Counted from the first letter of the stretch, positions 24,061-32,375 are shown. The stretch is DNA of 38,077 nt from Ruminococcaceae bacterium UBA6413 (GCA_002437415.1 DJPL01000069.1:1-38077); one strand, 5' to 3'. Notes: generated from the letters alone by a model not told the origin. Program-made: numbers and translations.

Positions 24061-24237
24061 ATGATTTACAAAACGATTGTAACTGACTATGCACCGAAAG
24101 CAAAAAAAATGGCGGAAGAGATTGAACGTGTAATCAACGATAAAGCAGAGAATGGTTGGGAATTGGTAACTTTTTCTGTTACTAATTCCTGCAAAGCAAT
24201 TCTGGTATTCCGCGTGCCGGACACTCAAGAGCAATGA
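24061..24237 (+). CDS. Small DUF4177-like protein
   Basis: This 58-residue gene starts MIYKTIVTDYAPKAKK and contains IERVINDKAENGWELVTFSVTN followed by AILVFRV. The pattern of a short strand, a helix, GWELV and further strands is that of the DUF4177 family, small soluble proteins of unknown role. AAGAGGG at about 24047-24053 is a good ribosome site before the ATG. The gene lies just outside the right end of the IS and runs away from it. It might have been moved there, or may simply be a neighbour. Confidence 0.7.
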   Translation: MIYKTIVTDYAPKAKKMAEEIERVINDKAENGWELVTFSVTNSCKAILVFRVPDTQEQ

Positions 24238-24454
24238 CTTTAAAACTGACGCAGACGATTAGCTTTTGATTTTTCGGCAAGCGTCTGTTCGGTTTCTTGT
24301 TATTTAAAATAGATAAAGCTAGTTTTAAAAATAACAGAATAAAATCTATATTCCTTCAAGAATGCTTTGTGAACTCAGTGTTCTTGTAAAGCTTTTGGGA
24401 ATACACGCCCGGTATCCGTACCGGGGTTGTGAGTTGAGTGCGGTGTTGTTGCTC

Positions 24455-24545
24455 TCACCCCATGCTTGGGGTTACGCCCAAAGCATGGATGCTTTAACTG
24501 CTTGCCGAAAGTTCTGCATGACGCAAACCCGGCAGAGCAAGCGAC
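24455..24545 (-). repeat. Structured intergenic element B, copy 3 (diverged, minus strand)
   Basis: Read on the minus strand it has an outer stem CTGCCG/CGGCA with ACTTT before the closing arm, then AAAGCA-TCCA-TGCTTT, then GGGCG and CCCC/GGGG with AAGCAT between. The order and the GC-RTCCWT-GC hairpin match copies 1 and 2, but the outer and inner stems are weaker. Confidence 0.5.
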
Positions 24546-24582
24546 AACGAACACCCTCATTTTATATAGATTTTTGACAGTT

Positions 24583-24610
24583 CGGCGGCGGATCGCTCCG
24601 CCGCCGTTTT
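24583..24610 (+). terminator. GC-rich terminator upstream of serC
   Basis: CGGCGGCGGA (24583-24592), loop TCGC and TCCGCCGCCG (24597-24606) are followed by TTTT. Confidence 0.8.
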
Positions 24611-24668
24611 CATATTTTATCAACTCGGCATTTTTGACGAAAAAACAGCGTTCAACTCGCAAAAGTCA

Positions 24669-24697
24669 TTGACAATAGCCAAAATAGATAGTATAAT
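24669..24697 (+). promoter_or_regulatory. Perfect sigma-A promoter of serCA
   Basis: TTGACA (24669-24674), a 17-bp spacer and TATAAT (24692-24697). The ~80-base leader has two small hairpins, GGCGAAATTCGCC (24711-24723) and ACGGT/ACCGT (about 24741-24755); no known riboswitch was recognised. Confidence 0.9.
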
Positions 24698-24781
24698 AAT
24701 ATAGCACGCAGGCGAAATTCGCCATAGCGGAATTCGGAAACACGGTATTTCACCGTAATATAACATGGAGGCTTTTGGTAA

Positions 24782-25861
24782 ATGAGAGTTTATAACTTTA
24801 GCGCAGGTCCTGCGGTACTTCCCGAAGAAGTACTTAAAGAAGCAGCAGATGAAATGCTTGACTACAAGGGTACTGGTATGTCCGTTATGGAGATGTCCCA
24901 CCGCTCAAAGGCATTTGATGCAATTATAAAGGAAGCGGAAAAGGATATCCGTGATCTTATGAATATCCCCGACAACTATAAGGTTCTGTTCTTACAGGGC
25001 GGCGCATCACAGCAGTTCGCCGCAGTTCCTATGAACCTTATGAAGAACGGCAAGGCTGCTTACATAATCACAGGTCAGTGGGCTAAGAAGGCATATCAGG
25101 AGGCACAGAAGTACGGTGAGGCTGTAGCTGTTGCATCATCGGCAGATAAGACATTCTCTTATATCCCCGATTGCTCGGATCTTGATATCCCCGAGGACGC
25201 AGACTATGTTTACATCTGCGAAAACAACACGATCTACGGTACAAAGTTCTGGCAGTTACCCAACACAAAGGGTAAGGATCTTGTAGCCGATGTATCTTCA
25301 TGCTTCTTATCAGAGCCTGTAGACGTAACAAAGTACGGCGTTATCTACGGCGGCGTTCAGAAGAATGTCGGTCCTGCCGGCGTTGTTATCGCTATAATCC
25401 GTGAAGATCTTATCAGAGATGACGTTAACCCCGCAACTCCCACAATGCTCAAGTGGAAGACACAGGCTGACGCTGATTCTCTTTACAACACACCTCCTTG
25501 CTACGGCATCTATATCTGCGGCAAGGTATTCAAGTGGATAAAGAAGATGGGCGGCCTTGAGGCTATGAAGGCTCACAACGAGAAGAAGGCAAAGATTCTT
25601 TACGATTTCCTCGACCAGTCAAAGCTGTTCAAGGGCACAGTTGAAAAGAAGGATCGTTCACTTATGAACGTACCGTTCGTAACAGGCAACGAAGAGCTTG
25701 ACGCTAAGTTTGTAAAGGAAGCTACAGCAGCAGGCTTTGTAAACCTTAAGGGTCACAGAACAGTCGGCGGTATGAGAGCTTCTATCTACAACGCTATGCC
25801 TATCGAGGGCGTTGAAAAGCTCGTTGAGTTTATGGAAAAGTTTGAGGCTGAAAACGCTTAA
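24782..25861 (+). CDS. serC: Phosphoserine aminotransferase
   Basis: SerC uses pyridoxal phosphate to convert 3-phosphohydroxypyruvate and glutamate to phosphoserine. It is 359 residues, the usual length. It opens with YNFSAGPAVLPEEVLKEAADEML and contains VLFLQGGASQQFAAVPMNL. The internal lysine that binds the cofactor is Lys194 in IYGGVQKNVGPAGV. HRTVGGMRASIYNAMP near the C-terminus is a family signature. TGGAGG precedes the ATG. serA follows after 36 bases on the same strand; the products act in consecutive steps, so this is an operon with the steps in reverse order. serB, for the last step to serine, is not in the window. Confidence 0.96.
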   Translation: MRVYNFSAGPAVLPEEVLKEAADEMLDYKGTGMSVMEMSHRSKAFDAIIKEAEKDIRDLMNIPDNYKVLFLQGGASQQFAAVPMNLMKNGKAAYIITGQWAKKAYQEAQKYGEAVAVASSADKTFSYIPDCSDLDIPEDADYVYICENNTIYGTKFWQLPNTKGKDLVADVSSCFLSEPVDVTKYGVIYGGVQKNVGPAGVVIAIIREDLIRDDVNPATPTMLKWKTQADADSLYNTPPCYGIYICGKVFKWIKKMGGLEAMKAHNEKKAKILYDFLDQSKLFKGTVEKKDRSLMNVPFVTGNEELDAKFVKEATAAGFVNLKGHRTVGGMRASIYNAMPIEGVEKLVEFMEKFEAENA

Positions 25862-25897
25862 ATCTCCGCTGAGATTTAGGTATAGGAGGATAAACCA

Positions 25898-27061
25898 ATG
25901 TACAACGTAAAGACATTAAATAAGATCGCCGCTTGCGGTACCGACCTTCTCGACAGAAGCAAGTATACGGTAGGCGACGACATAGACAATCCCCAGGCTA
26001 TACTCGTTCGTTCCGCGTCTATGCACGAGATGGAGCTTGGCGATGATCTGCTTGCCATCGCAAGAGCAGGCGCAGGTGTAAACAACATTCCCGTTGACAA
26101 GTGCAGTGAAAAGGGTATCGTAGTATTCAATACTCCCGGTGCTAACGCAAACGCAGTTAAGGAGCTTGTAATACTCGGTCTTCTTATCAGCAGCCGTAAG
26201 GTCACAGCCGCTATCGACTGGGCAAAGACATTAAAGGGCAAGGGCGACGAAGTCGGCAAGCTTGTCGAAAAAGGCAAGAGCCAGTTCGTAGGACCTGAGA
26301 TAAAGGGCAAGAAGCTCGGCGTTATCGGTCTTGGCGCTATCGGTGCTTTAGTTGCAAATGCTGCGGCTGAGCTCGGTATGGAGGTTATCGGTGCAGACCC
26401 GTTCCTTTCTGTTCAGGGCGCACTCAACCTTTCAAACAAGGTAAAGTATGTTAAGAGCAACAAGGAGATCTTTGAAACCTGTGACTACATCACAGTTCAC
26501 GTTCCGCTCACTGCCGATACAAAGGATATGATAAATGCAGACGTTATCAAGATAATGAAGAAGAACGTTCGCATTATGAACTTCGCAAGAGGCGGTCTTG
26601 TAAACGAGGACGCAGTTGTTGAGGCTCTCGCAAACGGTGGTATGGCGGCATATGTTACAGACTTCCCCGGCGACAAGATCCTCGGCGTTGACGGCGTTGT
26701 TGCACTTCCTCACCTCGGCGCTTCTACTCCTGAGAGTGAAGATAACTGTGCTGTTATGGCGGCAAACGAGATCAAGGATTACCTTGAAAACGGCAACATC
26801 GTAAACAGCGTAAACCTCCCCAACGTTTCAATGGCTATGACAGGCGACGCTAAGATCTGCGTTATCCATAAGAACGTTGAAGGTCTTATTGCCAAGATCG
26901 CAGCCTGCATTACAGAAGCAGGTATGAACATTGAGAATATGGAAAGCAAGTCAAAGAAGGACTATGCTTACACGGTTCTTGATGTTAAGGGCAATGCAGA
27001 CAGCGTAGCCGATAAGATAAGAGCAGGCGAGTCTGTAATTTCTGTAAGAGTTATCAAGTAA
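25898..27061 (+). CDS. serA: D-3-phosphoglycerate dehydrogenase
   Basis: SerA oxidises 3-phosphoglycerate with NAD+, opening the serine pathway. The 387 residues are the short form of the enzyme. The substrate domain is followed by the Rossmann motif LGVIGLGAIGALVANAAAELGMEVIGADPF. Catalytic arginine and histidine are in MNFARGGLVNED and ALPHLGASTPES. The final ~70 residues form an ACT domain (ICVIHKNVEGLIAKIAACITEAGMNIENM), which in the family binds serine for feedback inhibition. Whether that works here is not known. TAGGAGG precedes the ATG. A strong terminator ends the operon. Confidence 0.95.
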   Translation: MYNVKTLNKIAACGTDLLDRSKYTVGDDIDNPQAILVRSASMHEMELGDDLLAIARAGAGVNNIPVDKCSEKGIVVFNTPGANANAVKELVILGLLISSRKVTAAIDWAKTLKGKGDEVGKLVEKGKSQFVGPEIKGKKLGVIGLGAIGALVANAAAELGMEVIGADPFLSVQGALNLSNKVKYVKSNKEIFETCDYITVHVPLTADTKDMINADVIKIMKKNVRIMNFARGGLVNEDAVVEALANGGMAAYVTDFPGDKILGVDGVVALPHLGASTPESEDNCAVMAANEIKDYLENGNIVNSVNLPNVSMAMTGDAKICVIHKNVEGLIAKIAACITEAGMNIENMESKSKKDYAYTVLDVKGNADSVADKIRAGESVISVRVIK

Positions 27062-27082
27062 TTATTACACTATAAAAACATT

Positions 27083-27115
27083 ATCCCCTCCGCGGTGCGG
27101 AGGGGATTTTTGTGT
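27083..27115 (+). terminator. Terminator after serA
   Basis: ATCCCCTCCGC and GCGGAGGGGAT pair perfectly around GGT and are followed by TTTTTGTG. Confidence 0.9.
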
Positions 27116-27142
27116 ATCTGAGCAATTCTTGACTGCTTGCTG

Positions 27143-28228
27143 TTACTGCGTGTTTGTTGTGCTTGTTGTACTTATTGTAGTTGTCGTGCTTGTATTATTG
27201 TTTACGGGAACAGTATAATCCTGCGGCTGGATCGGTGCTCCGCAGTGCGGGCAGGCGTTACAGCTGCCTACCGTATAAACTCCTCCACAGTACTCGCAGG
27301 ATGCCTGTTTCATCGTGACCGAATGAGCGGGAGCTTGTGCAAGCGGGATATCGTTTCCTCCTATTGCCACTTCCACAGCACCCTTATATTTCTTCGCGTT
27401 CGGGCGGAAGAATACCATAAAGAATGCGTGAATGCTGACAAATATCAGTACGAAGAAGCCTATTCCGAAGGTTTCGCCTTCAAAGCTGAACTGCATCACG
27501 GTAGGTGTCAGAGCCTCAAAGCTGTCGGTTATAGCGTCATTTACAGATGTTTCTTCGACAAGCAACCGTCTGTGCAGGTCATTTGTAAAGTCGTATGCTA
27601 CAGATGAGGTGATGATATTGTCTGTATCGTTGCCCTGCATACCCTCCCAGTACCAGTTGTTGAATTCATCGTCGGGGTCTTCGGGCTGTGAGTATACGAT
27701 AAGCCAGTGCTTTTCGTCATAGAACTTATTTACATAAAGCTCATAAGCGTATTTTTCGAGATCGGTGTAGCGTCCCGCCCAGTCGGAATTATAGACGGTA
27801 ATGACCGCAGGAGTTATTCCGGTGGTGTTAAAGAAATCGTCAAGAGCTTCTGTCATTTTTGTTGTATCGCCGAGCACATGAGCGTTGTCCTCAATGACTA
27901 TTGCAGAATTATAGTCGACCTTCAGCTTTGTCGGAACGCCGAACGATGTGATGATCAGCATAACAGCCGACATAACAAACGGCACATAGAAAAGAAGCAG
28001 TAAAAATCTCAGCTTGCTCGGACCTTTTGATAAGTCGGAGCCGGAATACACATAGTTCGGTACGCCATTAGTATAGTATACAAATTTTCTTGCACCGGGG
28101 AAGTATGTACGCGAGGTCCTTATTCTGCTTGAACCTCCTCCTGATGATGAATGATGTGATGGGCTGTGTGACGAGGACGAGTGGTGACTGCCGCCGCCGT
28201 GAGATCCTCCGCCTGATGAATGTGGCAT
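27143..28228 (-). CDS. Unknown membrane protein with Gly/Ser/His-rich head and zinc-ribbon tail
   Basis: This 361-residue protein begins with ~35 residues made almost only of Gly, Ser and His. A membrane helix follows (FLLLLFYVPFVMSAVMLIITSFG). The middle ~150 residues contain VIEDNAHVLGDTTKMTEALDDFFNTTGITPAVITVYNSDW and KHWLIVYSQPED. This resembles the TPM (YgcG/Psb32-like) fold, though I am not certain. A second helix pair (FGIGFFVLIFVSIHAFFMVFF) comes next. The C-terminal part holds a zinc ribbon, CEYCGGVYTVGSCNACPHCG, and a Thr-rich end. The gene has its own promoter and converges on serA. The head could bind metal through histidine, but this is a guess. It diverges from pstS across the Pho-box region. 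Confidence 0.75.
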   Translation of the reverse strand: MPHSSGGGSHGGGSHHSSSSHSPSHHSSSGGGSSRIRTSRTYFPGARKFVYYTNGVPNYVYSGSDLSKGPSKLRFLLLLFYVPFVMSAVMLIITSFGVPTKLKVDYNSAIVIEDNAHVLGDTTKMTEALDDFFNTTGITPAVITVYNSDWAGRYTDLEKYAYELYVNKFYDEKHWLIVYSQPEDPDDEFNNWYWEGMQGNDTDNIITSSVAYDFTNDLHRRLLVEETSVNDAITDSFEALTPTVMQFSFEGETFGIGFFVLIFVSIHAFFMVFFRPNAKKYKGAVEVAIGGNDIPLAQAPAHSVTMKQASCEYCGGVYTVGSCNACPHCGAPIQPQDYTVPVNNNTSTTTTISTTSTTNTQ

Positions 28229-28259
28229 AATCTACCTTCTTTCATATAACCTTATCTGT

Positions 28260-28288
28260 ATTGTATCATAAAATCCGCTGTAAATCAA
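28260..28288 (-). promoter_or_regulatory. Promoter of the zinc-ribbon membrane protein gene
   Basis: On the minus strand TTGATT (28283-28288) and TACAAT (28260-28265) have a 17-bp spacer. Confidence 0.7.
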
Positions 28289-28322
28289 GATATAAAGCCG
28301 TTTAATATGCAATCGGAATCTT

Positions 28323-28477
28323 TGTAAAATGCTGCGTCTCCGAATGTAAAATCACCCGGATTTTATGTAAAGTACGCCTATAGTTTCGCTTCATAATGCA
28401 AAATTTTCGACTTTACAAAAACTTTACCAACATTATACCGTTCCTTGCTTTTAAGTTAGACACGTTGTGACTATAAT
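28323..28477 (+). promoter_or_regulatory. Pho-box-like repeats and promoter of the pst-pho operon
   Basis: Three hexamers sit exactly 11 bp apart: TTTACA (28412-28417), TTTACC (28423-28428) and TATACC (28434-28439). This is the spacing of PhoP/PhoB binding sites. TGTAAA (the same word reversed) occurs at 28323, 28345 and 28366, 21-22 bp apart. A -10 box TATAAT at 28472-28477 lacks a good -35, as expected of an activator-dependent promoter. The gene-free stretch 28229-28582 is explained by this and by the divergent promoter. Confidence 0.75.
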
Positions 28478-28582
28478 ATGAAATGTAGTCGGGAGGGACA
28501 CCTAACGACAGATAAAAAAGTACATAAACATTTGGAGTATGAGAAACTCCGAGGGGTATGACCCTTAAGAAAGGAAAACAAC

Positions 28583-29509
28583 ATGAACAAGAAGTTAATT
28601 TCACTTATCGCAGGCGTAGCATTAGTAGCTATGGCAACAGGATGTTCAAACACTGCAACAAGCAGCACAGACACAAGCTCAACAGTTGACAGCTCATCTG
28701 CAGCCGATGCTTCAAAGGCAGAAGCTTCATCGGAAGCTTCATCAGATGCTTCATCAGATGCAGGCTCAACAACAGAAGAACTCAGCGGCACACTGTCAAT
28801 GAACGGTTCAACATCAATGGAAAAGGTTATCAAGGCAGTTAACGGTGCTTTCATGGAGAAGAACAAGGGCGTTACGGTAAACTTAAACCTCACAGGTTCA
28901 GGTACAGGCATTCAGGAAGCTGCCGAGGGCAAGTGCGACATCGGTAACTCTTCAAGAAAGCTCAAGGACGACGAAGCTGAAAAGCTCGACGCTACAGTAA
29001 TCGGTCTTGACGGCATCGCTCTGGTAGTAAACCCCACAAACAAGCTTGAAGATATCACACTTGAGGATCTTGCAAAGGTTTACTCAGGTGAAATTACAAA
29101 CTGGAAGGATCTCGGCGGCGATGACAAGGCTATCGTAGTTATCGGTCGTGAGGACGGTTCAGGTACAAGAGACGGTTTCGAGTCTATCGTAATGGGCGAC
29201 AAGCAGCCTCAGTACGCACAGGAGCTTGAATCTACAGGTTCTGTAATTAACGCAGTTGCAACTACAGACGGCGCTATCGGTTACGCTTCACTCGCAAACG
29301 TTGACGAAACAGTAAAGGCACTTAAGATCGGTGGCGTTGAAGCTACAGAAGAGAACGTAAAGAGCGGTGCTTATGAAGTACAGAGACCTTTCATCTGTGC
29401 AACACTCAAGGGCTCAGATAACAAGCTTGTAAAGGCTTACCTTGACTTCATTCTCTCAGAAGAAGGACAGGCGCTTGTACTTGCACAGGGCGCAGTTCCC
29501 GTAAAGTAA
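28583..29509 (+). CDS. pstS: Phosphate ABC transporter, phosphate-binding lipoprotein
   Basis: PstS captures phosphate outside the membrane and hands it to PstCA. The 308 residues begin with a lipoprotein signal, KKLISLIAGVALVAMATGC, with the lipid-bound cysteine in the ATGC lipobox. A Ser/Ala/Asp-rich linker of ~45 residues follows, coded by near-repeats of GCTTCATCAGAT. The binding domain carries MNGSTSMEKVIKAV, NLTGSGTGIQEAAEGKCDIGNSSR, VYSGEITNWKDLGG and GREDGSGTRDGFESI, the phosphate-contact motifs of the family. AAAGGAAA precedes the ATG. It is the first gene of the pst-pho operon and is separated from pstC by a strong hairpin. Confidence 0.96.
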   Translation: MNKKLISLIAGVALVAMATGCSNTATSSTDTSSTVDSSSAADASKAEASSEASSDASSDAGSTTEELSGTLSMNGSTSMEKVIKAVNGAFMEKNKGVTVNLNLTGSGTGIQEAAEGKCDIGNSSRKLKDDEAEKLDATVIGLDGIALVVNPTNKLEDITLEDLAKVYSGEITNWKDLGGDDKAIVVIGREDGSGTRDGFESIVMGDKQPQYAQELESTGSVINAVATTDGAIGYASLANVDETVKALKIGGVEATEENVKSGAYEVQRPFICATLKGSDNKLVKAYLDFILSEEGQALVLAQGAVPVK

Positions 29510-29540
29510 TTAAAACAAGTTAAAAATTCCTATACAGTAA

Positions 29541-29582
29541 ACAGCTTTTTCCGGTAGCAATCCGTTACCGGAAATTTGCTGT
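29541..29582 (+). terminator. Strong hairpin between pstS and pstC, without U-tract
   Basis: TTTCCGGTA (29548-29556) pairs perfectly with TACCGGAAA (29566-29574), and ACAGC/GCTGT extend the stem outside. As no T-run follows, it is more likely a message-stabilising or partial stop structure that lets pstS be made in excess over the membrane genes. Confidence 0.65.
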
Positions 29583-29624
29583 ATAAGATAAAAGGTATGT
29601 ATATCCCCTGAAAGGATGGTTTAC

Positions 29625-30620
29625 TTGGATAAAATAAGCAACGCAACAGTTGCGATGGGCACGGCAGTAAAGCAGAAATCTGCAATAAGAAGCAAAAAAT
29701 CAGGATTTACGAATGTAACGGAACGCATAATGAAGTACATCTTCACGGTATGCGGAATAACCGCCGTAGCGTGCGTTCTGATGATAACAATATATATGAT
29801 AATATCGGGTGCGCCCGCTATCGGAAAGATCGGTATAACCGACTTTTTATTCGGTGATACCTGGTACGCAAAGAAAGAACAGTTCGGAATACTCCCGCTG
29901 ATACTTACGTCAATATTCGGTACACTCGGCGCTATAGTGATCGGCGTGCCGATAGGACTTCTCACAGCGGTGTTCTTATCCGAGCTTGCACCCAAGGCTT
30001 TAAAGAACATTGTAAAGCCGGCAGTTGAATTGCTTGCGGGCATTCCGTCGGTCATATACGGTCTTCTCGGTGCTAACCTTGTAAAGCCGCTTATGTATGC
30101 TTTGGAAGAGGTCATATATGCCAATGACCCGACCCATCAGTTCACGGGCGGTGCAAACCTTGCAAGTGCCATAGTCGTGCTTGCGATAATGATACTCCCG
30201 ACAATTATCAATATCTCCGAAAATGCGATAAGCGCAGTCCCCTCAGAGTACAGAGAAGCAAGCTACGGACTGGGTGCTACTAAGATACAGACTATCTTCA
30301 AGGTGGTTATCCCCGCCGCAAAGTCAGGTATCGCATCGGGCGTAGTTCTCGGTGTCGGCAGAGCGATAGGCGAGGCAATGGCTATTATCCTTGTAGCCGG
30401 CAACAGTGCCAATATGCCCGAGCTTTTCTCATCGGTAAAATTCCTGACAACAGGTATCGTTGCCGAGTTCCCGTATTCAAGCGGACTTCACAGAGAAGCG
30501 CTCTTTGCGATAGGACTTGTGCTGTTTGTATTCATTATGATAATCAACCTGATATTGAACGGCATACTCAAAAAGGGCGGCAAGAAAGAAAAGGCGGCTA
30601 AGCCCGCCGGAAAGGCGTGA
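29625..30620 (+). CDS. pstC: Phosphate ABC transporter permease PstC
   Basis: PstC is one of two membrane subunits of the phosphate importer. The 331 residues contain about six helices. The ABC permease motif region ISAVPSEYREASYGLGATKIQTIFKVVIPAAKSGIASGVVLGVGRAIGEAMAI is clear. AVELLAGIPSVIYGLLG is typical of Pst permeases. ATG 29616 directly follows AAAGG, which is too close. TTG 29625, eight bases further on, gives proper spacing and a start MDKISNA. The C-terminus ends in a Lys-rich tail. pstA begins six bases after the stop. Confidence 0.95.
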   Translation: MDKISNATVAMGTAVKQKSAIRSKKSGFTNVTERIMKYIFTVCGITAVACVLMITIYMIISGAPAIGKIGITDFLFGDTWYAKKEQFGILPLILTSIFGTLGAIVIGVPIGLLTAVFLSELAPKALKNIVKPAVELLAGIPSVIYGLLGANLVKPLMYALEEVIYANDPTHQFTGGANLASAIVVLAIMILPTIINISENAISAVPSEYREASYGLGATKIQTIFKVVIPAAKSGIASGVVLGVGRAIGEAMAIILVAGNSANMPELFSSVKFLTTGIVAEFPYSSGLHREALFAIGLVLFVFIMIINLILNGILKKGGKKEKAAKPAGKA

Positions 30621-30626
30621 TAGGCT

Positions 30627-31523
30627 ATGGCAAAAACAGCTTCAAATTCGCTTACATCAAAGCGCAGAAGACCGAGTGACATAATACTCAAGGCGCTGAT
30701 ATTCCTTTCATCGGGCATAGTCGTTGCGCTGACGCTCGGTATGATAATCTACATAATTATAAAGGGCACGGAGGGTATGAGCCTGAACTTCCTCACCACC
30801 CCCGCATTCTCATATCCTTATGAGAACTACGGCGTGCTCGGCAATATAGTAAACACGCTCTATCTTGTAATTATCACCCTGATAGTTGCAACACCTATCG
30901 GCGTAGGCGCGGCTATATACCTTACTGAATATGCAAAGCAGGGCAGACTGACAAAAATAATCGAGTTTACGACCGAGACCCTTGCAGGTATCCCCTCGAT
31001 CATATACGGACTTTTCGGCAGTGTGTTCTTCTACAACATTTTCAAGGTAAACTACTCACTGCTGACAGGTGCGCTGACGCTCTCCATTATGGTTCTTCCC
31101 ACTATAATCAGAACTACACAGGAAGCGATAAAGACAGTGCCTATGGGCTACAGAGAGGGCGCGATAGGACTCGGCGCACCCAAGTGGCACACAATAAGAA
31201 CAGTCGTTCTTCCCAGCTGTATAGACGGTATACTGACCTCAGTTATCCTGTCGATCGGTCGTATAGTCGGCGAGTCGGCGGCTCTTATCTTCACGGCAGG
31301 TATTGCGGCTGAAGTCGGCATCAACTCGATCGGCGACATATTCACAAAGGTAATGAATCAGGGCGGATCGCTCACGGTTCAGCTTTACCAGTATGCACAG
31401 CGCGGCGGTGCGGAGATGAAATATGCGTTCTCCACAGCGTTTGTACTGCTTGTAACAGTGCTTATAATCAATATATGCGCAAAGCTTGTAGCCTACAGAA
31501 TAAGAAAGAAACGTTCGGTATAA
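30627..31523 (+). CDS. pstA: Phosphate ABC transporter permease PstA
   Basis: PstA is the second permease of the phosphate importer; it pairs with PstC and is driven by PstB. The 298 residues have about six helices. TTETLAGIPSIIYGLFGSVFF and the permease loop IKTVPMGYREGAIGLGAPKWHTIRTVVLPSCIDGILTSVILSIGRIVGESAALIFTAG match PstA. The start lies six bases after the pstC stop, with only a weak ribosome site (ATAGG), so coupled translation is likely. pstB follows after 27 bases. Confidence 0.95.
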   Translation: MAKTASNSLTSKRRRPSDIILKALIFLSSGIVVALTLGMIIYIIIKGTEGMSLNFLTTPAFSYPYENYGVLGNIVNTLYLVIITLIVATPIGVGAAIYLTEYAKQGRLTKIIEFTTETLAGIPSIIYGLFGSVFFYNIFKVNYSLLTGALTLSIMVLPTIIRTTQEAIKTVPMGYREGAIGLGAPKWHTIRTVVLPSCIDGILTSVILSIGRIVGESAALIFTAGIAAEVGINSIGDIFTKVMNQGGSLTVQLYQYAQRGGAEMKYAFSTAFVLLVTVLIINICAKLVAYRIRKKRSV

Positions 31524-31550
31524 AGCCAAAGTGAGAAATGAGGATAAACA

Positions 31551-32330
31551 ATGTCAGATATATTAGTACCCCAGAGCGATGTGAAGCTCTGTACAAGAAA
31601 TGTTAATCTCTATTACGGCGAAAATCACGCACTGAATGATATAAACCTTGATATAAAGACAAACAAGATCACCGCATTCATCGGTCCTTCGGGTTGCGGT
31701 AAATCTACATATCTTAAAAGCCTTAACCGTATGAACGACCTTGTTCCGGACTGTAAGATAACGGGTCAGTTCCTGCTTGACGGTGAGGATATCTATGCGG
31801 ACGGCGTTGACACAAACGTATTGCGCCGCAGGATAGGAATGGTGTTCCAGAAGCCAAATCCCTTTCCTATGAGCATATACGATAATATAGCATACGGTCC
31901 GAGAGTTCACGGCATAAAGAGCAAGGCAAAGCTTGACAGGATAGTTGAGGAAAGCCTTATCGGTGCGGCTGTATTCGATGAAGTAAAGGACAGACTGCAC
32001 AAGTCCGCTCTCAGCCTTTCCGGCGGTCAGCAGCAGAGAATTTGTATAGCGAGAGCGATCGCTGTTCAGCCCGAGGTAATACTGATGGACGAACCGACAT
32101 CGGCGCTTGACCCAGTATCTACTCTGAAAATTGAAGAGCTTATGAATACGCTGAAGGAAAAGTACACCGTTGCTATCGTAACTCACAATATGCAACAGGC
32201 GACCAGGATTTCGGACTACACCGCATTCTTCCTTGTAGGTGAAATGGTCGAGTATGCTCCGACAGATGAGCTGTTCTCGCATCCTAAGGATAAGCGTACA
32301 GAGGATTATATTACAGGACGTTTCGGTTGA
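31551..32330 (+). CDS. pstB: Phosphate ABC transporter ATP-binding protein
   Basis: PstB hydrolyses ATP to drive phosphate import through PstCA. The 259 residues are standard. Walker A GPSGCGKST lies at residues 45-53. The Q-loop is in GMVFQKPNPFPMSIYDN. LSLSGGQQQRICIARAIA is the ABC signature, VILMDEPTSALDP the Walker B and D-loop, and IVTHNMQQATR the switch histidine. GAGGA precedes the ATG. It is the fourth gene of the operon; phoU follows 45 bases on. Confidence 0.97.
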   Translation: MSDILVPQSDVKLCTRNVNLYYGENHALNDINLDIKTNKITAFIGPSGCGKSTYLKSLNRMNDLVPDCKITGQFLLDGEDIYADGVDTNVLRRRIGMVFQKPNPFPMSIYDNIAYGPRVHGIKSKAKLDRIVEESLIGAAVFDEVKDRLHKSALSLSGGQQQRICIARAIAVQPEVILMDEPTSALDPVSTLKIEELMNTLKEKYTVAIVTHNMQQATRISDYTAFFLVGEMVEYAPTDELFSHPKDKRTEDYITGRFG

Positions 32331-32375
32331 TTTTCGGCAGTATGTGTGATATTATATTAGAAAGGGCAAAGAAAA

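Larger units (their letters stand above)
24238..24660. other. Gene-free stretch with a diverged copy of element B
   Basis: Open frames on both strands cross hairpins and look spurious. A weak hairpin CAGACG/CGTCTG lies at about 24254-24292, after the DUF4177-like gene. Element B copy 3 (24455-24545, minus strand) and a strong terminator (24583-24610) follow. Confidence 0.55.

Noticed and set aside
24362..24662. Two opposing open frames (71 and 95 codons)
   Set aside because: Both cross element B copy 3 and the terminator at 24583-24610; the peptides look like translated repeat DNA.
24698..24781. Riboswitch in the serC leader
   Set aside because: Only two small hairpins are present, too short for known amino-acid riboswitches or a T-box.
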